In this document: in pieces, positions 17,129-26,185 of the stretch
How the letters are laid out: each line of letters begins with the position of its first letter
Position numbering within the stretch: the first letter of the stretch is position 1
NCBI RefSeq assembly: GCF_022601895.1
Contig: NZ_JAKVIO010000001.1
Location: 124,001 to 188,000, forward strand
Reading direction: 5' to 3'
Length of the DNA: 64,000 nucleotides
DNA from: Sphingomonas sp. LaA6.9
GTDB taxonomy: Bacteria > Pseudomonadota > Alphaproteobacteria > Sphingomonadales > Sphingomonadaceae
Program-made: the position numbers and the translations under genes
Notes under the pieces: generated by a model
What the model saw: only the letters and a program-made list of their open reading frames with translations
Databases searched by the model: none
What the model was told of the DNA's origin: nothing

Positions 17129-18586
17129 TTGCGTAGCATCAAATCCCGAATGCTTGCCGGTGCGACGATCGCGCTGGCCCTGCTGTCAGGCCCGGCTTCG
17201 GCGGAGACGCTGCGCGAGGCTCTTGCAAAAGCCTATCGCACCAACCCGACGATGACCGGCGCGCGCGCCGGGCAGCGCGCCGAGGACGAGAATGTCCCGC
17301 TGGCGCGCGCGCCGGGTCTGCCGAGCCTGGGTGCCACCGCCAATTACACCGAAGTGCTGGTGAAGCCCGCCAACAGCTTCAACGCGCCCGATCGCAGCGT
17401 CGATACGCGCGCACAGCTTGAAGTTCCGCTCTATCGTGGCGGCGGTGTGAAGAATGCGATCCGCGCCGCCGACAGGCGCGTCGAGGCGGGGCAGGCGAAC
17501 CTGCGCGGCACCGAATCGACCATCTTCAGCAATGTCGTCGCCGCCTATATGGACGTGCTGGCCGATTCGGCGATCGTCTCGCTCAACCGCGCCAATGTCG
17601 GCGTGCTCGAGGTCAACCTGCAGGCGACCAAGGACCGTTTCGAGGTCGGCGACCTGACGCGCACCGATATCGCGCAGTCCGATGCGCGGCTTGCGATCGC
17701 GCGCAGCGATCTGCAGACTGCCGAGGCGCAGCTTGTGGCAAGCAAGGAGCGCTATATCCGCTTTGTCGGGGCGCCGCCCGAAAATCTGGAGCTGCCGCCG
17801 CCGCTGCCCAATCTCCCCGAGAGCCCGGATGCAGCGGTGGACATTGCGCTCGTCAACAATCCCGATCTGCTCGCCGCCGCCAAGCAGCGTGAGGCGGCCG
17901 CTTTCGACGTCCGCGTCGCTGGCGCATCGCGCATGCCCAGCGTCTCAGCCGTGTCGAACGGCAGCTATACCAACTATCTGGGGACACTCGGCAGCGACAT
18001 TCCGGGCAGCGTGATCTCGCAGACCAGCAAGCAGGCGAGCGTCGGCGTCAGCGCGTCGATCCCGCTCTATCAGGGTGGCGCGCCCTCGGCGCAGGTCCGC
18101 CAGGCGCAGGCGCGCGAAAGCCAGACGATCGAGCAGCAGATCGAGGTCGAACGCGGCATCATCGCGCAGACGCGTGCGGCCTATGCCGCATGGCGTGCGG
18201 CCAATGACGTGATCAACAGCTCGCAACAGGCGGTGGCCGCCAACACGCTTTCGCTCGAGGGCGTGCGCGCGGAAAACAGCGTCGGAACGCGCACCATCCT
18301 CGATATCCTCAATGCCGAGCAGGAGCTGCTCAATTCGCAGGTGCTGCTCGTGACCGCGCGGCGCACCGCCTATGTCGCGGGCTTCACGCTGCTCGCGGCG
18401 ATGGGGCAGGCCGAGGCACGCGACCTCGGGCTCGATGGCGGCCCGCTTTACGATCCGATGGTCAACTATAAGCGCGTGCGCAACCATATCGGCGACTGGG
18501 ACAAGGATCCCGATCCGCAGCCCGTCGCAACACGCACCGTTGACACGCCCGCGCAGAGTCCGTCAGTTATAGCTGTACCGAACTGA
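17129..18586 (+). CDS. tolC: TolC-family outer-membrane efflux channel
   Basis: The product is about 485 residues. After a signal peptide (ALALLSGPASAETLREAL) there are two internally similar halves of long alpha-helical and beta segments: LREALAKAYRTNPTMTGARAGQRA, VPLYRGGGVKNAIRAADRRVEAG, VGVSASIPLYQGGAPSAQVRQA and EGVRAENSVGTRTILDILNAEQELLNSQ. The last is the classic TolC C-terminal motif. It forms the trimeric exit duct for type I secretion and RND/MFS efflux. A TTG at 17129 is preferred because GAGAAGG at 17114-17120 is 8 nt upstream; a GTG at 17120 would overlap that site. It lies between pcm and popZ. Confidence 0.93.
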   Translation: MRSIKSRMLAGATIALALLSGPASAETLREALAKAYRTNPTMTGARAGQRAEDENVPLARAPGLPSLGATANYTEVLVKPANSFNAPDRSVDTRAQLEVPLYRGGGVKNAIRAADRRVEAGQANLRGTESTIFSNVVAAYMDVLADSAIVSLNRANVGVLEVNLQATKDRFEVGDLTRTDIAQSDARLAIARSDLQTAEAQLVASKERYIRFVGAPPENLELPPPLPNLPESPDAAVDIALVNNPDLLAAAKQREAAAFDVRVAGASRMPSVSAVSNGSYTNYLGTLGSDIPGSVISQTSKQASVGVSASIPLYQGGAPSAQVRQAQARESQTIEQQIEVERGIIAQTRAAYAAWRAANDVINSSQQAVAANTLSLEGVRAENSVGTRTILDILNAEQELLNSQVLLVTARRTAYVAGFTLLAAMGQAEARDLGLDGGPLYDPMVNYKRVRNHIGDWDKDPDPQPVATRTVDTPAQSPSVIAVPN

Positions 18587-18600
18587 GCAGGACTGCGCAT

Positions 18601-19059
18601 ATGGGCGATATCGCCAACGAACCGTCGATGGAGGAGATCCTGTCCTCGATCAAACGGATCATCGCCGAGGAAGGTGAGGGCGCGGTCACCGCGCGCACCC
18701 GCACCGCTGCGCGCAAGACGAAGGCGCTGCCCGATCCCGAGCCCGAGGAGGAAGTGCTCGAGCTGACAGAGACGGTCATCGAGCCCGACCCCGTTGCCAA
18801 AGCTCCCGAAATCCCGGCCGAAACGCCCGTCAGGGCATCGGCGCTCGTCTCCGAGAATGCCGCTCTCGCCAGCCGCGAGAAGCTCGCTTCGCTCTCCGCA
18901 CTGATCGTGAAGCCCGAGGCGGGAGACAATACGCTCGAAGGGCTGGTGCGCGAGATGCTCCGGCCGATGCTCAAGGAATGGCTCGACTCCAATCTCCCCG
19001 AGCTGGTCGAGCGAGTCGTTGCCAAGGAAGTCGCGCGAATCATTGATCGCGGGCTTTGA
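18601..19059 (+). CDS. popZ: PopZ (DUF2497) polar organizing protein homologue
   Basis: The product is 152 residues with the PopZ pattern. The N-terminal helix is MEEILSSIKRIIAEE (partner-binding region). A long acidic Pro/Glu-rich disordered middle (PDPEPEEEVLELTE..) follows. The C-terminal oligomerisation helices are EGLVREMLRPMLKEWLDSNLPELVERVVAKEVARI. In Caulobacter PopZ forms a polar matrix that anchors ParB-parS and cell-cycle proteins. It is 14 nt downstream of tolC. In many alphaproteobacteria valS comes next, but here an S9 peptidase and a palindromic repeat lie between. Confidence 0.92.
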   Translation: MGDIANEPSMEEILSSIKRIIAEEGEGAVTARTRTAARKTKALPDPEPEEEVLELTETVIEPDPVAKAPEIPAETPVRASALVSENAALASREKLASLSALIVKPEAGDNTLEGLVREMLRPMLKEWLDSNLPELVERVVAKEVARIIDRGL

Positions 19060-19127
19060 TTGCTCGCTAGAATATTGCGCCAATAGCTTCTTTTCGTGCG
19101 TCCATCGGCGTGCTAGCCGTGCGTTCC

Positions 19128-21179
19128 ATGAAAAAGCTTCTGCTCGCGAGCCTGGGTGCGCTCGCCATCGCCCAGACACCCGCCGCCGTCCTTGCCCGTC
19201 CCATGACCGCCGAAGATCTGGCGACGATGCGCCGGATCGCCGCGCCGACCGTGTCGCCCGACGGCAAATGGGTCGCTTATCAGCTTCGCGAGACCGATCT
19301 GGCCGCGAACAAGGGGCGGATGGACCTCTGGCTGCTCGATCTGACGAAGAAGGGGGCGACGCCGGTCAAGATCGCCTCGGCCCCCGACAAGAACGAGCAT
19401 GACCCCAAATTCTCCGCCGACGGCAGGCATCTCTATTATCTCAGCAACGCCTCGGGCAGCGACCAGATCTGGCGCGTCGCGCTCCCCTCGGGCACGCCCG
19501 AGCAGGTAACGACGCTCGGGCCCGACATCGCGGGGTTCTCGCTCTCCCCCGACGATAGCCGCGTCGCGATCTGGGCCGATCGCAACCTTGGCTGCCAGGA
19601 TTTCGAATGTTCCAACGTCCGCATCGCCAAGGCACAGGGCAGCGGCCGCGTCTATGACGAGATGTTCGTCCGTCACTGGGACGAATGGGAAGTGCCGACC
19701 GAACGCTCGCGCATCTTTGTCCTGCCGCTCGAAAACGGCAAGGCGACGGGCAGCGGCGCTTCGGTGATGGGTTCGCTGGTGGGCGACGCACCCACCAAGC
19801 CCTTTGGCGGCGCCGAGGAGATCGCGTGGAGCGCTGACGGCCGCCAGCTCTTCTTCACACTGCGCAAGGGCGACAAGGGCGAGCCGCGCTCGACCAATCT
19901 CGACATCTACCGCGCCTCCGCGGACGGAAGCGGCGAGCCCGAGAACCTGACCGCTGCAAACGAGGCGATGGACACCACCCCCGCGGTCTCGCCCGACGGC
20001 AAGTGGCTCGCCTATACCGCGATGAAGAGGCCCACCTATGAGGCCGACAAGCTCTCGGTGATGCTCCGCAACCTCGAAACCGGCGAGACGCGCGACCTTT
20101 CGGCCAATTGGGATCGCTCGGCGGGCTCGGTCGCCTGGGCGCAGGACGGCAAGAGCGTGATCGTCACCGCAGGCGACCTGCTCGACAATCCCGTCTTCCG
20201 CATCGACGTCGCGACCGCAAAGGTCACGCGCCTGACGGGGCCGGGCAATGCCGGCAACGCGATCCCGCTCGCCGATGGCGGCATGCTCTACACGCTCAAT
20301 TCGATCCAGCAGCCCGACGACCTCTATCGTCTGAAGGGTGGCAAGCCGCAGAAGCTGACCGACGTCAACGGCGACAAGCTCGCCCAGATCGACCCGGTCA
20401 GCGTCGAGCGCTTCAGCTATCCCGGCGCCAATGGCGACACCGTCTGGGGCCAGATCGTGAAGCCGCAGGGCGCCAAGGGCAAGCTGCCCGTCGTCCTGCT
20501 GGTCCATGGCGGGCCGCAAAGCTCGTTCGGCGATAGCTGGTCGTATCGCTGGAACCCCAAGACCTTCGCGGCGCCCGGCTATGCCGCGGTCACGATCGAT
20601 TTCCACGGGTCCATGGGCTATGGTCAGGCCTTCACCGACAGCATCAACAAGGATTGGGGCGGCAAGCCGTTCCAGGATCTGAAGCTCGGCCTCGCCGCAG
20701 CAGGCGCGAAGGATGCCGGGATCGACACCGCCAATGCCTGCGCGGCGGGCGGCTCCTATGGCGGTTACATGATGAACTGGATCGCGGGCCAGTGGAATGA
20801 CGGCTTCAAGTGCCTCATCACCCATGCCAGCGTCTTCGACATGCGCGCCATGGCGTTCGAGACCGAGGAAATCTGGTTCGACGAATGGGATCATGGCGGC
20901 CCGTGGTGGAAGCGCACCGACGCCGAAAAGTGGAACCCGGTGAACCACGTCACCAAATGGAAGACGCCGACGCTCGTCATCCACGGCGAAAAGGATTTCC
21001 GCATCCCCTACAGCCAGTCGCTGGGCGTCTTCACCGCGCTCCAGCTTCAGGATATCCCGTCGCGTCTCGTCGTCTTCCCCGACGAGAATCACTGGATCCT
21101 GAAGCCCCAGAACTCGATCCAGTGGTACCGCGAGGTCCATGGCTGGCTCGACAAATGGACCAAGGGGCATGGTAACTAA
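19128..21179 (+). CDS. S9-family prolyl oligopeptidase (dipeptidyl peptidase-like)
   Basis: The product is about 683 residues with a signal peptide (MKKLLLASLGALAIAQTPAAVLA). A seven-bladed beta-propeller region has repeated PDGKWVAYQL and SADGRQLFFT type WD/TolB-like blades. The C-terminal alpha/beta-hydrolase has PVVLLVHGGPQSSFG, the nucleophile motif GGSYGGYM (S543), D623 in HGEKDFRI and H655 in DENHWI. It is probably a periplasmic peptidase that trims oligopeptides. The frame is open to a GTG at 19110, but the ATG at 19128 gives a clean signal peptide. No strong ribosome-binding site is visible. It lies between popZ and valS. Confidence 0.93.
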   Translation: MKKLLLASLGALAIAQTPAAVLARPMTAEDLATMRRIAAPTVSPDGKWVAYQLRETDLAANKGRMDLWLLDLTKKGATPVKIASAPDKNEHDPKFSADGRHLYYLSNASGSDQIWRVALPSGTPEQVTTLGPDIAGFSLSPDDSRVAIWADRNLGCQDFECSNVRIAKAQGSGRVYDEMFVRHWDEWEVPTERSRIFVLPLENGKATGSGASVMGSLVGDAPTKPFGGAEEIAWSADGRQLFFTLRKGDKGEPRSTNLDIYRASADGSGEPENLTAANEAMDTTPAVSPDGKWLAYTAMKRPTYEADKLSVMLRNLETGETRDLSANWDRSAGSVAWAQDGKSVIVTAGDLLDNPVFRIDVATAKVTRLTGPGNAGNAIPLADGGMLYTLNSIQQPDDLYRLKGGKPQKLTDVNGDKLAQIDPVSVERFSYPGANGDTVWGQIVKPQGAKGKLPVVLLVHGGPQSSFGDSWSYRWNPKTFAAPGYAAVTIDFHGSMGYGQAFTDSINKDWGGKPFQDLKLGLAAAGAKDAGIDTANACAAGGSYGGYMMNWIAGQWNDGFKCLITHASVFDMRAMAFETEEIWFDEWDHGGPWWKRTDAEKWNPVNHVTKWKTPTLVIHGEKDFRIPYSQSLGVFTALQLQDIPSRLVVFPDENHWILKPQNSIQWYREVHGWLDKWTKGHGN

Positions 21180-21186
21180 CCCTCTT

Positions 21187-21282
21187 CGTCATTCCAGCAA
21201 AAGCTGGAATCCATGAACACGGAAATCGGCCATTAACCCGGGCGTCGGTGTTCCTGGATTCCAGCTTTCGCGGGAATGACGC
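21187..21282. repeat. Dispersed palindromic repeat, family A (copy 1)
   Basis: The 96-bp imperfect palindrome runs from CGTCATTCCAGC...GCTGGAATCCATGAACACGG on the left to CGGTGTTCCTGGATTCCAGC...GGGAATGACG on the right. It sits 7 nt after the S9 peptidase stop and 57 nt before valS. It may also act as a transcription terminator. The inner part (TCCATGAACACGGA / CGGTGTTC-TGGAT) is shared with the copy inside glyS at 36639. Confidence 0.82.
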
Positions 21283-21339
21283 GACTAAGAATCAAGCCTG
21301 TTCCCAAGCCCGGCAAAACTCGGCTACAGGCCGGGCACC

Positions 21340-23976
21340 ATGACCGAACTCGCAAAGACCTTCGACCCCGCAGCCATCGAGGCGCGCTGGTATGCCCATT
21401 GGGAAGACAAGGGCCTGTTCCGCCCCGAACGCGGTGAAGCAGAGCCCTTCACGATCGTGATCCCGCCGCCCAATGTGACGGGCAGCCTGCATATCGGCCA
21501 TGCGCTCGACAACACGCTGCAGGATATCCTGATCCGCCACGCGCGGCTTCAGGGCAAGGACGCGCTCTGGGTCGTCGGCACCGACCATGCGGGCATCGCG
21601 ACGCAGATGGTGGTCGAGCGCCAGATGAATGCGCGTGGCGAGAAGCGCACCGATTACACGCGCGAACAGTTCGTGGAGAAGGTCTGGGACTGGAAGGCCG
21701 AGAGCGGCGGCACCATCACCGGCCAGCTCCGCCGCCTCGGCGCGTCGTGCGACTGGGCCAATGAGCGCTTCACGATGGACGAGGGCTTTTCGAAGGCCGT
21801 GCTCAAGGTGTTCGTCGATCTCTACAACCAGAAGCTGCTCTACCGCGACAAGCGGCTGGTGAACTGGGATCCGGGCCTCAAGACCGCGATCTCCGACCTC
21901 GAGGTCGAGACCAAGGAAATCAACGGAAAATTCTGGCACCTCAGCTACCCGCTCGAGGACGGTTCGGGCACGATCTCGGTCGCGACGACGCGCCCCGAGA
22001 CGATGCTCGCCGACATGGCTGTCGCGGTGAATCCCGAGGATGAGCGCTACAAGGCGCTGATCGGGAAGAACGTCAAACTCCCGATCACCGGCCGCCTCGT
22101 GCCCATCGTCGCCGATGAGCATGCCGACCCCGAGCTCGGTTCGGGCGCGGTCAAGATCACGCCGGGCCATGACTTCAACGATTTCGAGGTCGGCAAGCGC
22201 GCGGGGCTAAAGCCCGCCGACATGCTCAACATGCTCGATGCCGAGGCCAATGTCGTCCAGACCGCCGATGGGCTCATCCCCGCCGAGCTGCTCGGTCTCG
22301 AACGCTTCGAGGCGCGCAAGCGCGTCGTCGCGATGCTTGAAGAGCAGGGCGTGCTCGAAAAGGTCGAGGACCGCGTCATCCAGACGCCCTATGGTGATCG
22401 TTCGGGCGCGGTGATCGAACCCTGGCTCACCGACCAATGGTATGTCGATGCCGAGACGCTCGCCAAGCCCGCGCTTGAGGCGGTCCGCTCGGGCGCGATC
22501 AAGGTCGTGCCCGAGACGTGGAAAAAGACCTATTACAACTGGCTCGAGAACATCCAGCCCTGGTGCGTTTCGCGTCAGCTCTGGTGGGGACACCAGATCC
22601 CCGCCTGGTATGATGAGGATGGCAATTGCTATGTCGCCGAAGACGAAGGCGCTGCGCAGGCGCTCGCCGGCAACAAGAAGCTGACGCGCGACAGCGACGT
22701 GCTCGACACCTGGTTCTCCTCCGCGCTCTGGCCTTTTGGCACGCTCGGCTGGCCCGAGAGCACCACCAACCTGCAGCGCCATTATCCCAATGACGTGCTG
22801 ATCTCGGGCTTCGACATCCTGTTCTTCTGGGATGCGCGGATGATCATGCAGGGCTTGCACTTCATGGAAGAAGTGCCGTTCAAGACCCTGTATCTCCACG
22901 GTCTTGTCCGTGCCGCGGACGGCTCGAAAATGTCCAAGTCCAAGGGCAACACCGTCGATCCGCTGGGTCTGATCGACAAGTACGGCGCCGACGCGCTGCG
23001 CTTCACGCTGTCCGCGATGGAGAGCCAGGGCCGCGACATCAAGATGGATGAGAAGCGCGTCGAGGGCTATCGCAACTTCGCGACCAAGCTGTGGAACGCC
23101 TCGCGCTTCTGTCAGGCCAACGGCATCGGCGCGTCGAAGACGCTGCGCGCGCCCGACACCACGCTCGCGGTCAATCGCTGGATCGTCGCCGAGACGATCG
23201 AGACCGTGCAGAAGCTTGACCTCGCCTTTGCCGACCTGCGTTACGACGAGGCCGCGAACACGATCTACCAGTTCACCTGGAGCCGTTTCTGCGACTGGTA
23301 TCTGGAGCTCATCAAGGGCCAGATCGACGAGGAAACCAAAGCCGTCGCGGGTTGGGTGCTCGACCAGATTCTCGTCATGCTCCATCCCTTCATGCCCTTC
23401 ATCACCGAAGAGCTGTGGCATGCGCTTGCCGATCCCGCCCACCCGCGCGAACACGACATCATCGTCGCGCAATGGCCGCATGCCGACACGCACGTCCTCG
23501 ACACCGGCGCCGCGGCGGAGATCGACTGGCTGATCCGCCTCGTTTCCGAAATCCGCGCCGCGCGCGCCGAACTCAACGTGCCGCCGGGCGCCAAGCTCGC
23601 GCTTCACGTCCGAGATGCATCGTCGCTCACCGCCGAACGCCTCGAGCGTCAGGCGACTGCGCTCGGCCGTCTCGCGCGTGTCGAAGGCATCAGCCTTGAT
23701 GCCGCACCCGAGGGCGGCGCGGCGCAGGTCGTTGTCGACGAAGCCACCTATGTGCTCCCGCTCGAAGGCGTGATCGATCTCGCCGCCGAGCGCGCGCGTC
23801 TGACCAAGGGGATCGAAGCGGCCGCGAAGGAGCGCGATTCGCTCGCCGGGCGGCTGGGCAATCCGAGCTTCGTCGAACGCGCCAAGCCCGAGGCGGTGGA
23901 AAAGGCGCGCGCCGACCATGCCGAGAAATCGGCCGAGGCGGAGCGGCTTCAGGCGGCGCTGGCGCGGCTCGGCTAA
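21340..23976 (+). CDS. valS: Valyl-tRNA synthetase
   Basis: The 878-residue class I aminoacyl-tRNA synthetase charges tRNA-Val with valine. Visible signatures are [16 protein letters not shown] with the HIGH motif at residues 51-54, [10 protein letters not shown], an editing (CP1) domain with [10 protein letters not shown], a WWGHQIPAW segment, KMSKS at residues 530-534, and a C-terminal coiled-coil tRNA-binding arm ([35 protein letters not shown]). Length and domain order are normal. The start ATG at 21340 agrees with the family N-terminus. It is the last gene of the popZ-peptidase-valS stretch. Confidence 0.98.
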   Translation: MTELAKTFDPAAIEARWYAHWEDKGLFRPERGEAEPFTIVIPPPNVTGSLHIGHALDNTLQDILIRHARLQGKDALWVVGTDHAGIATQMVVERQMNARGEKRTDYTREQFVEKVWDWKAESGGTITGQLRRLGASCDWANERFTMDEGFSKAVLKVFVDLYNQKLLYRDKRLVNWDPGLKTAISDLEVETKEINGKFWHLSYPLEDGSGTISVATTRPETMLADMAVAVNPEDERYKALIGKNVKLPITGRLVPIVADEHADPELGSGAVKITPGHDFNDFEVGKRAGLKPADMLNMLDAEANVVQTADGLIPAELLGLERFEARKRVVAMLEEQGVLEKVEDRVIQTPYGDRSGAVIEPWLTDQWYVDAETLAKPALEAVRSGAIKVVPETWKKTYYNWLENIQPWCVSRQLWWGHQIPAWYDEDGNCYVAEDEGAAQALAGNKKLTRDSDVLDTWFSSALWPFGTLGWPESTTNLQRHYPNDVLISGFDILFFWDARMIMQGLHFMEEVPFKTLYLHGLVRAADGSKMSKSKGNTVDPLGLIDKYGADALRFTLSAMESQGRDIKMDEKRVEGYRNFATKLWNASRFCQANGIGASKTLRAPDTTLAVNRWIVAETIETVQKLDLAFADLRYDEAANTIYQFTWSRFCDWYLELIKGQIDEETKAVAGWVLDQILVMLHPFMPFITEELWHALADPAHPREHDIIVAQWPHADTHVLDTGAAAEIDWLIRLVSEIRAARAELNVPPGAKLALHVRDASSLTAERLERQATALGRLARVEGISLDAAPEGGAAQVVVDEATYVLPLEGVIDLAAERARLTKGIEAAAKERDSLAGRLGNPSFVERAKPEAVEKARADHAEKSAEAERLQAALARLG

Positions 23977-23999
23977 CTTGCTTTGGGTGAGCCAGAACC

Positions 24000-24108
24000 G
24001 CTCATCCTGAGGAGCCGTTGAGCCTGCCGAAACGGCATCTCGAAGGACACGCAGGCAGTCCTTCGAGACGGGACTTCGCCAGGCTCAGTCCCTCCTCAGG
24101 ATGAACGG
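24000..24108. repeat. Dispersed palindromic repeat, family B (copy 1)
   Basis: The 109-bp palindrome begins GCTCATCCTGAGGAG and ends CTCCTCAGGATGAAC. Nested arms inside are TCTCGAAGGAC/GTCCTTCGAGA and GAGCCTGCCGAA/TTCGCCAGGCTC. It lies just after valS. A nearly identical copy is at 27489. It could end valS transcription. Confidence 0.88.
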
Positions 24109-24156
24109 GGTTGGTGATGTCGATCGATGTTTTGATGGCGAGGGGTTGAGATCACG

Positions 24157-25617
24157 ATGGCTGACGCATCGACCCGGACTGCCGGCACTCAAGACCTGCT
24201 GACGGGTTCGATCAGCAGGGCGCTGCTGCTTTTTGCGCTGCCGACGCTCGGGTCGAACGTCATCCAGTCGCTCAACGGCTCGGTCAACGCGATCTGGATT
24301 GGCCATTTCCTCGGCGAAAACGCGATCGCGGCGACCGCCAACGCCAACATCATCATGTTCCTGATGTTCGCGGCGGTCTTCGGCTTCGGCATGGCCGCGA
24401 CGATCCTCGTCGGGCAGAATTTCGGCCGGCGCGACATTGACGGCGCGCGACGCGTGTTCGGCAGCGCGCTCGGCCTGTTCCTGCTGCTCTCGATCGTCGT
24501 CGCGGTAGTCGGGTGGAGCCTGTCCGAGCAGATATTGCGGCTGCTCGCGACCCCGCGCGAGGCCTTTACGCTGGCCGAGGACTATCTGCGCATCATCTTC
24601 ATCGCCATGCCGTCGTCCTTCATGACGGTGCTGCTGATGATGGGCCTGAGGGGCGCGGGCGATTCGATGACGCCGATGTGGTTCATGGCGCTGAGCGTCG
24701 CGCTCGATATCGCGCTCAATCCGGTTTTCATCCTCGGCCTGGGGCCGGCACCCGCACTGGGTATCGCCGGGTCGGCGGTTGCGACCGCGATTGCGGGCTA
24801 TGTCAGCCTCGCCGCGATGATCGCCTATATCTATGCGCGCGATCTGCCGCTGAGACTGCGGGGCCACGAACTCGCCTATCTGAAGCCCGATCCGGCCTTG
24901 CTCCGCCCGATCGTGACCAAGGGCTTCCCGATGGGCCTCCAGATGGTCGTGATTTCCACGGCCGCACTCGCGATGGTCGGGCTCGTCAACCGCGAAGGCA
25001 TTCTGACCGCCGCCGCTTACGGGGTCACCCAGCAGCTCTGGACCTATGTGCAGATGCCCGCGATGGCGATCGGCGCGGCCGTCAGCGCGATGGCGGCGCA
25101 GAATATCGGCGCCGGGCGCTGGGATCGGGTGTCGCAGATCACGATCACGGGCTTGTGGTACAATGTCGCGATGACGGGGGCGCTCGTCGCGCTGCTGACG
25201 ATCGTCGATCGTCCCGCACTTGCGCTCTTCATCGGCGCTGACAGCCCTGCGATCCCGCTGGCCGCGCGCATACATCTGCTCGGCGGGTGGAGCTTCATCT
25301 TCTTCGGCGCCACCTTTGTGCTGTTCGGGACGATGCGCGCCAACGGTGCGGTCGTGGCACCGCTCGTGATCCTGTTTGTCGCAATGTACCCGGTGCGGCT
25401 CGGTTTCGTGCACTTCGCCTATCCCGCGCTCGGCAGCGATGCGCTCTGGCTCAGCTTCCCGCTGGGCTCGATGGTGGCGCTCGCGATGGCAAGCTGGGCT
25501 TACCGAAACGGCGACTGGCGCAAGGCAAGGATGATCGCGCCGCCCGATACCGAGGAATGCCGCGAATCGATCAACGCCGAAAGCGAGCCGGCCGGGCGCT
25601 TCACGCCAACGGGATAA
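24157..25617 (+). CDS. MATE-family efflux transporter
   Basis: The product is 486 residues with 12 predicted membrane helices in two repeated halves, typical of MATE/NorM-like cation-coupled exporters. Visible features include the first helix region LLLFALPTLGSNVIQSLNGSVNAIWIGHFLGENAIAA, then ATILVGQNFGRRD and LRGAGDSMTPMWFMALSVALDIALNPVFIL, and in the second half KGFPMGLQMVVISTAALAM and AAQNIGAGRWDRV. It probably exports drugs or toxic organic cations. It follows a palindromic repeat after valS and precedes a convergent MaoC-like gene. The substrate cannot be read from sequence. Confidence 0.93.
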   Translation: MADASTRTAGTQDLLTGSISRALLLFALPTLGSNVIQSLNGSVNAIWIGHFLGENAIAATANANIIMFLMFAAVFGFGMAATILVGQNFGRRDIDGARRVFGSALGLFLLLSIVVAVVGWSLSEQILRLLATPREAFTLAEDYLRIIFIAMPSSFMTVLLMMGLRGAGDSMTPMWFMALSVALDIALNPVFILGLGPAPALGIAGSAVATAIAGYVSLAAMIAYIYARDLPLRLRGHELAYLKPDPALLRPIVTKGFPMGLQMVVISTAALAMVGLVNREGILTAAAYGVTQQLWTYVQMPAMAIGAAVSAMAAQNIGAGRWDRVSQITITGLWYNVAMTGALVALLTIVDRPALALFIGADSPAIPLAARIHLLGGWSFIFFGATFVLFGTMRANGAVVAPLVILFVAMYPVRLGFVHFAYPALGSDALWLSFPLGSMVALAMASWAYRNGDWRKARMIAPPDTEECRESINAESEPAGRFTPTG

Positions 25618-25673
25618 AATGGCTTAGCGCTGGCGCCGGCCGTCCTCCGTTGGGCAGCCGCCAAATTCGTTCT

Positions 25674-26132
25674 CTATTCGCTTCCCTCGGGATCGCGCGT
25701 GGCGATCAGCGCGGTGTTGACGTAGCTCATCACGGGCTCGCCCTTCTGGTTGAACGCGGTCAGGCGCGACTTGAACGAGCCCATATGTGGTTTGCTGCGT
25801 GAGCGCTTCTTTTCAAGCAACTCGGTCTCGACGCTCAGCACATCGCCCGGATAGACGGGCTTCAGCCAGCGCAACTCGTCGATTCCGATGCCGCCGAGCC
25901 CGGCCTGCTTGTGCTTCGCCAGATTCTCGACGATCATCGACATGACCATGGAGCAAGTGTGCCAGCCGCTTGCGGCGATCCGTCCGAAATGCGTCTTTGC
26001 AGCGGCTTCGTCGGAGAGGTGGAAGGGCTGGGGATCGAACTTCTGCGCAAATGCGATCACGTCGTCACGCGTGACCTCGTAACGCCCGAAACGGGTCTTC
26101 GCGCCGACTTCCAGATCCTCGAAATACTGCAT
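25674..26132 (-). CDS. MaoC-like dehydratase (hot-dog fold)
   Basis: This 152-residue single-domain hot-dog protein begins MQYFEDLEVGAKTRFGRYEVTRDDVIAFAQKFDPQPFHLSDEAA. It has the hydratase-2 motif (FDPQPFH..., with the conserved Asp and His) and the second element ASGWHTCSMVMSMI. Family members hydrate trans-2-enoyl-CoA or handle related acyl thioesters. The ATG at 26132 has GGAGA 5 nt upstream; a GTG at 26135 is also in frame. It is on the same strand as the phosphodiesterase gene, with 53 nt between them, so they may be co-transcribed, though no functional link is apparent. Confidence 0.9.
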   Translation of the reverse strand: MQYFEDLEVGAKTRFGRYEVTRDDVIAFAQKFDPQPFHLSDEAAAKTHFGRIAASGWHTCSMVMSMIVENLAKHKQAGLGGIGIDELRWLKPVYPGDVLSVETELLEKKRSRSKPHMGSFKSRLTAFNQKGEPVMSYVNTALIATRDPEGSE

Positions 26133-26185
26133 CACATTCTCCGGGCATTGATTCCCGGTGACTCAACATGACGATTACGGAAACG

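Noticed and set aside
19113-21170. A 685-residue minus-strand frame opposite the S9 peptidase
   Set aside because: Antisense artefact; the composition is abnormal and the plus strand has the catalytic Ser, Asp and His.
22207-23919. A 570-residue minus-strand frame inside valS
   Set aside because: Antisense artefact; valS is complete and has both HIGH and KMSKS motifs.
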